A DNA stretch of 64,000 bases from Camarhynchus parvulus (lineage: Eukaryota > Chordata > Aves > Passeriformes > Thraupidae): NCBI RefSeq assembly GCF_901933205.1, contig NC_044600.1, forward strand, positions 2,418,001-2,482,000. The letters run 5' to 3'. This document shows, piece by piece, positions 1 through 10,303 of this stretch (the first letter of the stretch is position 1; each line of letters starts with the position of its first letter). Made by a program: the position numbers and the translations under genes. The notes below the pieces were generated by a model. The model saw only the letters and a list, made by a program, of their open reading frames with translations, was not told the origin of the DNA and made no database searches.

Positions 1-259
1 TTGTCAGAGGAGGAGCTGTTTTTATCAGCGCCTCTGTTTTCTCTCTTTCTGGCTGTGCTGTTTTCCTGCAAACACTCAGGCAGCGATGGAACACCAAGGC
101 ACCCCAGGAATGGGCTGGGTGAGCTCAGGGGGCTGCGCTCTAATGAGATTGTGTCACCACACTTGCTCAGTAATGACTATTGAAGGCACAGAAGAATGCT
201 ACAAGTATAATTATAGTACCTGACAGACCAACAAATTAAGTGGGAGATACCTCCAAACT

Positions 260-600
260 CAGCCAGCTTGTCTCTGGGCTGATGCAATATTTAAAATGCT
301 CCACACAGATCCATGCATGCGCAGCATGACAATTGATTGGCACGAGGTGATTTGTTTTCCTGGGTAATGCCAGTGTGATCCTCACCCCCAGTCTTTTATT
401 GATCCTTGAAACAAATATCCTCCTGTACTGGTTTCATTAGACAGGCTCTGTCTTGTTAATTACCGCTCTCTCAAATCTTTTGGTGTTTCATTAACGTGAA
501 CAAATTGAAAGAATTAAATAAACAATCCATGTCAGCTGCCACTGTCCTAGTGGTCTTTAATTCCCCTGAATACCAATAAAGTTCTCCCCACACCCTTTTT
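260..600. promoter_or_regulatory. candidate conserved non-coding element, homeodomain/FOX/SOX/E-box cluster
   Basis: A block with no stable frame but dense transcription-factor-type words: ttaattac (456-463), cattaacg (489-496), FOX-type ataaaca (518-524) overlapping SOX-type aacaat (521-526), and E-box cagctg (533-538). CpGs survive at ttaccgc and ttaacgtg although CpG is scarce around it. This is the texture of vertebrate developmental enhancers; conservation itself cannot be seen here. The right edge is bounded by a T-rich run from about 597. Confidence 0.3.
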
Positions 601-2029
601 TTTCCTTTTTATTTATATTTTATTTATTTTTAGTATTATTTCTGACATCAAGTGACAAAAAAAATGGTGCAATGCACCATAAGAATTTACTAAATCAAGT
701 TGGAAAATAGTCTGAAAGTCTTGGCTGACTACATCCCAAATCCTTTTGGACTTTAGGGAGGGTTCTTCTACCTCGCTGCTGATACAGAGTTTCATCAGCT
801 TCTCTGAAATGGATCAAAAGGAGTTGTTTTCCTCTATTCACAAGAGAGAGAGTGAAGGACTAAACAGCAGAAATAATTTGTATGGAGATTTCCAAAATGA
901 GTCATATTAAATTGCTCTGATAAAAAACATTCGAAAATTGCTTTTGTTGGGGAAAAAAAAATTACTTTTGTTCCTTTATAAAGAAAATAGGCATTTTTTT
1001 TTCCTCCTGATAGGTAAAATTTGGAAATCTGAATACAGGGAAAAATAATAATAATAATAAAAAAATTACTTATTCTCTACACTGGATATCATTGATTTTG
1101 GAAGGCTGTACAACACTAGAAATTTGAATTAGGGAACATTCTCTATAGTCAGGAACACCTAATAAAAACTCAAGATTCAAGATGATTAAGAACAGCCAGG
1201 GCACTTTTTTATTAATGAATCCTTTATTCTCTGTGTTCTCAGGCTTTTGGAAATGTCTACATCTCCCTGAGCATATTTAGCAGCTTTATCAGTATTAAGG
1301 TAATGATTCCCTCACCTCTTTTCTCTTTGCTGTCATCCAGTCTCTAACAGATTCCCTTGCAATCTGCAGTGAGCCATTAAAAAAATGGAAAGCAGCAGAA
1401 TTCAGAGGAAGCTGCTATTTTCCCCAATTTTCCTAAACCCAGAAACATCTGAAAATAATTCAGTTGCTACTTAAGCACCTTTTTTTCTCCTGTTCTATTC
1501 ACTTCTTTACCAGCTTGCCTTCCCCAGGGCAGAAGCTTTGCTAGAGAAACCCCCAAGCCCCACAGAGCTAAGCTTCAATAAATAATGGAGCAGGAGGAGA
1601 TCTGCCCAAAAATCCACTTTCTTTTTTTCAACAAAACCACACTCAGTGTCACATTTACGCTAAAGTGAGAGGCTACAGCCCTAAGATGGAAACCAGGCAG
1701 ATTTTTGCCATCTTGAAGCAGATCCTGACTATCTTGAACCTGCACTTTTGGGCTCAGGGACATTGGGAGAGGCACTGCTTTCCAGCAAACATCTGTTCAT
1801 TTTCAAGAGGATAAAGCACAAACCCAAGAATTACACCAATGAGCAGCTCTGTGAGTTGAAAACTGCAAGAATTAACAGCACTACAAACACACATGTAAAT
1901 GAACTGGAGACCAAAGGAGCACAGCCACAGAGTGAGGCTGAAACCACTGATTTGTCACCTTCCCTTCCTCCTCTATCCCCCTTCCACTCCCCTTTCCCTT
2001 CAGCTTTTCTATCTGCTGCTCATCTTTAT
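601..2029. other. gene-free stretch
   Basis: A+T-rich with T-runs at 597-635 and an AAT repeat at 1044. A C/T-rich stretch at about 1960-2010 lies at its right end. Short frames on both strands look random. Confidence 0.6.
1044..1066. repeat. (AAT)n trinucleotide repeat with A-rich end
   Basis: Five to six AAT units run into an A-rich stretch within A+T-rich DNA. Nothing else is visible here. Confidence 0.9.
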
Positions 2030-2185
2030 CTGAAAGGGACCTATCAGCTATTATGTGGCTGCCTGGCAGTGATGAGGCTGCCAAAATGTGACAGCCTTAT
2101 CTGCAGCCCAGCCCTGCAAATTGCCAAGCATTGATCCAGCAGCCTGGGCCAGCTGATCAGTGCAAAGCTGCTTTGATTTCTTTTC
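2030..2185. promoter_or_regulatory. candidate regulatory block
   Basis: Higher-complexity sequence between a C/T-rich stretch (1960-2010) and A+T-rich DNA. It contains a GATA-type ttatct (2097-2102), two ccaa/ttgcc half-site words and repeated gctgcc/cagc words. Support is compositional only. Confidence 0.18.
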
Positions 2186-5100
2186 TTCTGGGAAAGAAAT
2201 GAACTTCTCTGCCAGCAGCTTCTCTCCTGCCAGTGCTATTCCCCAGCCAAACAAAGGGCCTGAAAATTAGAATTTTGTTAGATGAATTAACAAGGCATCC
2301 CTTTCTCCTCACTTGATTTTTTGCTGTATTCTGGATGCTGTGTTGCATCCTGAAATGTGAGGGGAAAACAATACAATTGATTATTGTAATTTCTCTTCAG
2401 GCTCCATGTACATAAATGTCTTCCAGGTACATTGCTGAGAGTTGCCAGATCCCCATAAACTTATATCCCAGCAGCTTTTCAAAGCATTCTTCCTCTATTA
2501 TTACAATCAGATTTCACAACAACAACAAAAAAATTATCTAGTTATGCCCCACTGTGAGGAGGAATAATATTTTACTTAGATTTTTTTCTCCTGTGATGAT
2601 GTTCCTTGTGGGATCATTTGAAAAACTCTATTTGCCTCTTGAAAAGGAAAGCAAAAATGATAAAAAGGCAACCTCTCAGCTCTGGTTTTACACCTACATT
2701 CTACAGCTTGTGTACAGTCATGTCTCAGTCTGTAACAGCTTTACAGAAATAATGTGTGTGCTCTGACACAGAGCAGGTTAAATATAACAAAGAAAGATCA
2801 GGAATATCACTGTCTTGGCTAATTTATTCAAAATGGGGCATTTCCTAGTTTCTCTCTTTTTAACTCTCATTTTATATCACCATTTCCTTTGCTAGGTATG
2901 TCTCAGTTTAGCTGAGCTTCCTGCAGAGCTGTGCTTTCATGGGCTTTGGTTGTACCTCTGCAGACACCTTCAGATCATTTTGTATTTAATTCTGAATTCC
3001 TGAAATAATTCCTGCAACTTTTGATGGGCTTCATTACCTCGCTTCATTAAGCCAGAATATTTATCAACCTACAAGTCTGTGTTGCAAAATTACCAGGGTG
3101 CTCATTGGGACCTTTCTTCACAAACTGGGCTTTAATTGCAACCAGGAAACCCAGCCCTCCTTTCCAGCTGCAAAATATTTGTTGTTACTTCACCCAAAAT
3201 AAACCATTTCACATTGATGGACACCTCCTGGCTCCAGGCAAGGCTAAATCTGTGTAGCCAGCTCCAAAATGTAACATCAGAAAGGAGCTCACACCTCCCA
3301 TTACATCAGAGGAAGATGTAAAATATGCATGGTGGCAGCTGAACTCCCCTGGGAAAACAGGGTTTGTCACACTTTATAACACTTCTCCCCAGTGCTCTGG
3401 TGCCTCTGCTGAGCTTGGGATGGGATAAATCAGAGGGGACGCAGCAGCCAGCAGTGCTCAGGCTCCCATTCACTGCCAGCAGGGCAGCAAATGCACTCTG
3501 CCAGCCCTGAAGGATGCTAAAATGCTTTTTTTCCCTGAGCCCTCTATGTAGGAATGATTCCTGTCCTTATGGCAAAAACCTATTTAGCACAGTTTTTAAT
3601 TCCTCTTTTAGATGTTACTCCTGCCTTCCCCCCTTTGAATTCAAAGTCCCCACTGCACTTGGAAAAATCCCACAGAAATTCTAAGATGCTGTACCAGTAA
3701 AAAACACTTGAAGAATGAAAAGCCACGCAGAAAAAGAATGAATTACTGAAAGATTAGTGCCATAATTACCAAACATAAGCTAATTCCTACTTGTAACACA
3801 AGAAATTGCAAGAAAATAACTCCAGTTCCCTTCAGGAAGGAGCAGAAACTGTAAAACCTACTGCAATTGTAGGAGTTAAATTCCACATTCTGCTTGAATG
3901 CTCGATGGGAAAACATCATCCACATCTAAATAAAGCACTTACGAAAGACTTAACTGCAAGTACATGAGGAGCTGAAATTAGACTGTCTAGTTAACCAAAC
4001 TTCAGTGGACATTTAAGTGCTAACTTAGATTAACATAATTTTACTGATTTCTCATCTTGCTATGTTCTCCTGGATATTGGAGGAGCATCAGTTTGTAGTT
4101 CCATGGGAATTCAGAGCTTGGAATCGCTGCAAGACTTTTAATTTCTCATTAGGACTTTATTTACTGACTGCAGATGTGATGGGGTTTAACTGCAGCCTGT
4201 GCTGGAGGGTCCCTGGATCACAGTAAATTACAATTACCAACAGTTGTCTTCCACTCTCTTTCCACTTCTTCTTGCACTGGTTTCAGTCATGCCAAAAAAA
4301 AATTAGCCAGCCAGAGAACTCTTACCAAAGAAGCCACTGAGTGACTGGGAGCAGTTTGCCAAGGGAAAAACTGGGAACCACTGGCAGAAAGGGAGAAGAG
4401 CCACAGAACCCAAGCCAGCATTTCACAAGCTGAGAGTCTAAGAGCCTATTGACAAAAGCAGGCAATCCAAATTAACAGCAAATTACATAAACAGATAAAT
4501 GTGCAGTTGGGAATTCAAGGCTGCGTTCACCCACTGCTTGCTTCCAGAACTGCTGGAAGCCTGGGTCAGGCACTTCCCAAAAAATCATATATCACATACA
4601 GCATCCTGTGCTTCTCATTTATCTGCAAAGCCTTATTATGGCAATTATTAATTAAAAAAAACAACCTAAGACAATTAGAAAAATAAATTAAAATAATGGT
4701 AAGGGAGCTTCAGACATGAGTGATAATATCAATCTGTTACTTTGACACAAATAATTAGAAGAATTTTTCACTTTGTGTAACTTTTAATGATCTTATATTC
4801 AAGTAAAAAAAAACATAGTGAGACAGAGGAAGACAAAGAGCTATTAATCTATTAATATCACATGGTTTTCATTGTGCTCACTCCCAGTTTTTCTGGGACT
4901 TTTACCATAGAATGAGACAATTTTTCAGCACTGCCTACTAAGTAGTTTACACTCTGAGGCAGGAGGATCGCGAATCTTTATAAACAATCTTATGTAGTTA
5001 ATAATTCCATTTACCCACTGTAAATTTCTAATCTTTGTAAAACCTAAGATATTTAATTGATTAGGGTAAATGCCCCATTTTCTAATGGACTTCTCACTCT

Positions 5101-6429
5101 TCCCTTCAGATATTTGAGATATGAACAAAGTGCACTGATGAGAAATGAGCCAGGACAAGTTTTGTAAGAGCAGAACCTACAAATTCCAATCCTGTCCAAT
5201 TCCTTGGGAACAAAAGTCAAGCTGGACAAGCCCCAGCATTGAAAGTGGCAAGAGACAGAGAGGATTCCAAGATATCTGGTGTTTGTGTAGCCTCTGTGAC
5301 AAAACTGGTTCATCTTTAGCAGCTAAAATGAGTTCATGCCCTGGTAACAGCCACCTCTTCCAGAAACGTTCAGTCATGAACCAGAGAGCACCTGATAAAA
5401 CAGCACCCACTGGCTTTTACCACAGCAAAGCCTTGAAAATAATTTATTGTCAGGGAGGAACAACGCTGCACAACACACTCATAGACACACGCTGAATTTT
5501 CATTGCAATTGCCACACTTTTGGTAGAGTTGTGCAAAGTCTGCTGTTATTCCCAGCACCATTTATTTGTACACAAAGCCCTGGATCGATCCAGTATTTAA
5601 ATAACACTCAGCTCCAGACTTTCTCTCTCCACATTAGACACCTTTCAAATGTTGAGGGAGGGAGAGAAAAGGCAAGAAATAAACAGGCTTTGATTCAACT
5701 CAACTCCAGGGAAATGTGGCATGCATCAGTAATGGGGAGGCAAATTAATCTTAAAAATTACTACTGGGTTTGACAGTGTAATATACACCTAAGATTTATT
5801 TCCATCTTTTCCTCTGCAGAGTACTGAGCTCTCAGTGTTTCTACCTATACTTACCCATGTGGTTGCATCTGTTCCCCTCCTGAGTAAAGTACAATGATTC
5901 CCTTTTAGCTAGAAAATTTCTGTGAGAGATTTTTGTTTGTTGATTTCCATGAACAATCCCAAAAGATTCGTGCATGACAGAAAATCTTCCTTTTTTAAGA
6001 GGCCAGCATCAAGCACTTCCATCAGCGGTCTTCTCAGCTGTACCTCAGAATGCCATTTGTGACAAATATCCAAATCCCTCTGATATTAGAGGGGAAAACC
6101 CTGCTGAGGTGACCCCCAGCTTGACAAGCTTGAAACAGTGCAGGGATAATTTATGAGAAAGTAAAAATGGCACAACAGGTGGGAGACAGAGAAGGCTGGA
6201 GCATGAAGGAAGAAAATCTTCAAAACAGAACTCCAGAGTACACACAGGTTATTCTGTGCCCAAATCAAGCTGTCTCCTTGCACACCCATTAATATTTCAG
6301 AAAATACACAATTCAAAACAGATACAAAGCCAGACAATTAGGAAAAAAATAATCTAGTTCTGTTATTAAGTTTATTCCACTGAGAAATAGCACTCTGCAT
6401 TTTAGCAACTACTTTTGCCTTGATACTTA
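2186..6429. other. gene-free stretch
   Basis: No transposon, RNA gene or credible frame was seen apart from the minus-strand exon-like piece at 5855. Overlapping frames on both strands at 5050-5770 are below 120 codons and carry no motif. Confidence 0.55.
5855..5919 (-). other. exon-like segment on minus strand, 65 bases
   Basis: On the minus strand, acceptor-like aaaaatctctcacag precedes 65 bases ending at a near-perfect donor, cacatgg/gtaagtatag (plus-strand acttac at 5849-5854). One frame is open and begins NFLAKRESLYFTQEGNRCNH. On the opposite strand a strong acceptor (tttccatcttttcctctgcag, AG at about 5818-5819) lies 35 bases away, so the area is unusually rich in splice-like signals. 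Not recognised. Confidence 0.16.
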
Positions 6430-6625
6430 ATGGTTTCATAAGTTATCATTAAATAATGGTAATTATTTGCCATAGCAACTATAACAATATGTAATTTATA
6501 TCTGGTTTTGAGCTGTAGGGATAGGTCCATTTCATTAAGCACACAGATAATGTACAGTGAATATATCTGCACTTTCAATCAAACAAGGGAATGTGTTTGA
6601 CAACAGGGTGAGGTGACCATTTGTC
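6430..6625. promoter_or_regulatory. candidate regulatory block with RFX-like X-box
   Basis: tttgccatagcaac at 6466-6479 differs by one base from the palindromic X-box form GTTGCCATAGCAAC bound by RFX factors, and is immediately preceded by a homeodomain-type taatta core (6460-6465). Further homeodomain-type words (cattaag, tttcaatcaaa) follow. No target promoter is visible. Confidence 0.25.
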
Positions 6626-8389
6626 CTCATTTTCCAAACAACACTAAATCATCTGTTCTTCTCCAAATCCAAGTGCATTTTGTTATTGATGACATTAAAG
6701 CAGATGAAAGTGTTTAGTTCAGTAGGGAAATACAAAGTCAGTAATTTAGATGGTTACCATTTAGCTTAAAAACAGCAAAACCTCAAGGTAGTTTATAGAG
6801 AAATATTTAAATGCACATGGTTAAAAAAATCTTCAGGATTTTTCAGTCATGCTCTCTATCAGGTAGAAAAACTTATATTAATCCACTAATTTCACCACTA
6901 GTGGCAAAATTAGAAAACAAACAGGAAAAAAAACCAGACCCAAACAATGTAAATAAAGTAGTATTTAGTAAATAAAAGTAATAAATTTACTAACTTAATT
7001 TTTAACTAATTTAAATAAATTTACTTTTTACTTTAGTAACTAAAAGACAGTCCTGGCATTTCAGTGAGATCACTTCCACTTAGCTTCATGTATGTCTGAT
7101 TTTTCTCTCTGCCCCATAGAAGCCTTTTAAGAAGAAGGAAGCCTATTTTATGATAAATGGACTGGAAAACACCTGATCCAGACAGGTTTTTTTTTCTCCA
7201 GTTACACAAATGTGAGGCTGTCACTGCTGGTGGGAGGTGCTGGACCCTGGTGCCAGAGCACATCATCTGCACAGAGCATGGCAAACCTGAGACCTTCGCA
7301 AGAATTCCCTCCCAGAAAAGGAACAGAAAGCCTGGAGGGCGTACAAAAGGCTCTAGAAAAGGCAATTAAATTAAGTTAAAAGGAAAGGAAGGATTAAAGG
7401 GAGGTAAAGGATTGGGAGAGGCGGGCAAATTTGATGGAGATGAGTAAAGGTGTTGGAAAAAGGGAAAGCAAAAAGTCAAAGAAATCCAGAAATTGAACCT
7501 TAGAGACACACCCAGGAAGGAGAGCAGAGTCCTGTGCCCATTTCATGGACTGACAGCAAGAAATGAATCAGCACCTGAAGGACAAGAAGGTGCAACAGAT
7601 TTACTAAGTGTCCGATCAATTACTCTGCCTCTCCATAAATTGTCCCACGGTGCTGCTGAGGACAGACTCACTGGCATTGCAGGGGGAAACCAGAGTGCTC
7701 CTGGTTAATATTTACTATTTAGTTCCTCCTGTGAGCCTGCACACGGCTCATTTAGTGTGAACACAAGGCAGGAATCACACCTTGCACACACAGTGTGCAT
7801 CTCTGTGACACGAGCAGCTTCTCTGGTGTCACATTCTGCAGCAGAGGTGAAGCCTTTACACTTATGGCAGTGTGTTTTCAATTATTAAAAAACCTAAAAA
7901 AATAAAACAACAAAAGAAACCAAAACCACAAACCCAAACTAAAACCAAATCCATCAGAAGACTGGAAAGCAATTTTAAAGGGTTTATGAAAATCCAGAGT
8001 GAAATATGAGATGAATTTCAGCATTTATGAAGCTGTTGTTCACACATCCAGCATAAATCAGTAAACCTACACCAAAAAAAATCTTCTGTGTGTACTCTAC
8101 CACCTTCTCCAGCTTCATCTGAACCTTGCAGTCCAAGAAAATTTACTGACATCCAAGAATTGATCTGGGTATTGCACAAGTGTAGGACAATTTCTGTATT
8201 TCACTGGATGGCTTCAATCACTAATCAGTTGGAACCCTTTCAGTCTGATCTTGATAAAAGCTACCTTTGATCTCCAAAATACAACTAGCCAAGCTATTAA
8301 GGCCATCTGACACATCACAAATCAAGTGATGAGTTATCAAACAGCTCTCAAAAATATCCTTGAAAATGAGCATATTTATTAATGCCTTC
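6626..8389. other. gene-free stretch
   Basis: Contains a strongly A+T-rich segment (about 6940-7040) built from ttaaataaattta-like words, a G+A-rich segment (about 7380-7490) and the A/C tract at 7887. A small palindrome, ccactagtgg, sits just before this stretch's A+T-rich core (6896-6905). Confidence 0.55.
7887..7952 (+). repeat. A/C-rich low-complexity tract
   Basis: About 66 bases made almost only of A and C on the plus strand, with aaaacc and caaaacc-like words repeated irregularly. It is one of eight such tracts in the window with the same strand orientation. It may be a decayed A-rich tail or simple-sequence drift; no retroposon body is visible next to it. Confidence 0.85.
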
Positions 8390-8690
8390 CAGTGCACTGC
8401 TAACAGTTTTATTTTTGCATATCAATAGTTAACAAGCATTAATAGCAGCAGCATTTTCTGAAGTCATTAGATCAATCTGAAAGGAAACTTCTTCCTACAG
8501 AATCATACATTTCCACTAGACATGCTGGTGTAATGGAGTTAAATTATTTAAATGTAATTACAAACCCAAGCAAGGCACTGAAGCCATGTACCAATATTAC
8601 AAACTGACGTGGCAACAATATATAATGCATTTCCAGCAGCGTGCTAGGAATGCTAACAACTCTTCTCTTGTCTACTGAGGAGCTTTCAAA
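8390..8690. promoter_or_regulatory. candidate conserved non-coding element
   Basis: Contains tttgcatatcaat (octamer-like), cattaatag, a taatta core (8555-8560) and a CRE-like tgacgtgg (8605-8612) carrying a CpG that has survived in CpG-poor surroundings. It is free of simple repeats and has no credible frame. Enhancer identity is inferred from texture. Confidence 0.25.
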
Positions 8691-9033
8691 GCATTTGAGC
8701 CCAGAGAGCTTCCATCTTTTTGATTCCTTTTTGTGATACTCCAACATGTTTCTTTTCCAAACCCAGCTACAGTGTGCAAGCTAAGTGACCAGGTTGGATT
8801 TGGAGCGAAAAAATGAACAAAACCCACACCAATAGAAAGAAACAAAAAAAAGAAAACAACCGCAAAATCTGATGCAGAGGGAGATGGATGACAGCTGACT
8901 GACAGAATCACAGTTTTACACTCCCCAGCTCAGAAATAAGTAAATTACATTTCACACACAAAAACCAGTGCAATTGTTTGTGAAGTGAAACCATAATCCT
9001 AATGTATTCATTTGACTTCACAATTATGTCCCA

Positions 9034-9067
9034 TTATTATATCCCATTGGGTTATTATATCCCATTG
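9034..9067. repeat. 16-bp direct repeat, 18-bp period
   Basis: ttattatatcccattg occurs at 9034-9049 and again at 9052-9067, two bases apart; cccat is also present just upstream (9030-9034). It is probably a slippage product. Confidence 0.93.
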
Positions 9068-9530
9068 AGAACCTTTCTCTCACTACACAGGTTAGGACAG
9101 GAAAAGCAAGTTGGCAAAAAACCACATTTGAAGGGTGGTCAGAAAAAGAGAATGGAAAAGCAAGGAAAACCCAGCAGGGTGAATTTTAGCGGTTAGCAGT
9201 GGCTAAGGTAAACTCTGGAGCTGAGGGCAAGTGGTAGAAGGCAAGAAAGAAGCTCTGATAAAGATGAACACCAAGTGGAAAACACAGACTAAATAATAAA
9301 TACTTGGAGCCTGCTGCCTGTATTGTAATCAAATTTCCCATTGTACTGAGTCTGAGGAATCAAATCAAATGCCACACACACATTGGGACATTCTACTGCA
9401 GCCAAACTCTTTTAGCACCTCTCTCTCCCAGTTCTGTGCAAGGGAAGCTTCAGGAACCACTGCAGTCCCACACCAGCTGATTTCTTTTTGGTATTTTCAT
9501 TTCACTTTTGGGCCCCCAAAGAAATATTTG

Positions 9531-9556
9531 AAAAAAAACCAAAAAACCAAAAAAAC
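9531..9556 (+). repeat. A/C-rich low-complexity tract
   Basis: A8CC, A6CC and A7C blocks in succession. Same A/C-on-plus orientation as the other tracts; no flanking element recognised. Confidence 0.88.
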
Positions 9557-9847
9557 AGTGGCTCCATTTTCTCCAGCACTAAAAATCTCAGTTTTTAATT
9601 TATAACAGCTCCTATTTAATATTTTCCTTAGATCTCTGCTGCTAGAGGGATGTGATTACATGACACTTGGAGATTTAAGAGATTGCAGAAGGATTTAGTA
9701 CATGAATCTTAATCAAAGCTGTAAAGCAAATGCAGAAAAATCTTCCTAAAATATTCAATGCAAACGTTATGATTTTCAATCCAGTCTTGTGATCCCCAAA
9801 CAAATGAGGCTGGAAATGTTGGATAAGAAGTCCCTAACTTTGGGAGG

Positions 9848-9885
9848 AAAAAAAATAAAAAACAAACCACAAAAAAAACCACAAC
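9848..9885 (+). repeat. A/C-rich low-complexity tract
   Basis: A-rich run with interspersed C (caaacc, accac words), about 290 bases after a similar tract at 9531. The pair might be related, but no shared flanking sequence is visible. Confidence 0.86.
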
Positions 9886-10068
9886 AGGTAGGATTTATGC
9901 ACTTGTATTTTAAAGATTTCTGGCATCACTGGGGGAAGATGCTGTACACTGTGTGTAGCACAGACCTAACAAAGAGTTCCAAGAGAAATGTCTGAAAAGG
10001 GAGCTGTCCCACCCCACCAAAGGAATAAAACAAAACGTTCTCTCATTTTTTCTTTTGTGGTTTTCCAG

Positions 10069-10303
10069 GACAAGGTAGCCCTTGAGGGATGTTTGGCTAA
10101 AGCAGAAAGTGCTGCAGAAGTGTCTCTTGGGACATTTTCTGACATTTTCAGAGAAGCAGCTCCTGGTCAGGACCTCCCCTGTCCCTGCAGCACCCTCCTG
10201 CCCAGGCTGGCTGTGGGGCAGCAGAACAGAGCCAGCACTCTGCTCCCCAAGGTGTCAATGGTCAGGAATAAGTCCAAAAGCCTTTCCCCATGTTGTTTTA
10301 CAG
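10069..10303 (+). other. exon-like segment, 235 bases, open frame, unrecognised
   Basis: A pyrimidine-rich acceptor (ttttttcttttgtggttttccag, AG at 10067-10068) precedes a segment open in one frame from GAC AAG GTA to a donor-like acag/gtgaat (GT at 10304-10305). The peptide begins DKVALEGCLAKAESAAEVSL and later becomes Pro/Cys/Leu-rich; I recognise no domain. A stop follows three codons after the donor if it is not spliced. The second half lies in a G+C-rich, stop-poor patch, which weakens the coding argument. It could be a non-coding RNA exon or chance. Confidence 0.15.

Noticed and set aside
5145..5773. Overlapping 108-116 codon frames on the plus strand with minus-strand frames
   Set aside because: Frames overlap on both strands, no domain is seen, and there is no splice or promoter support.
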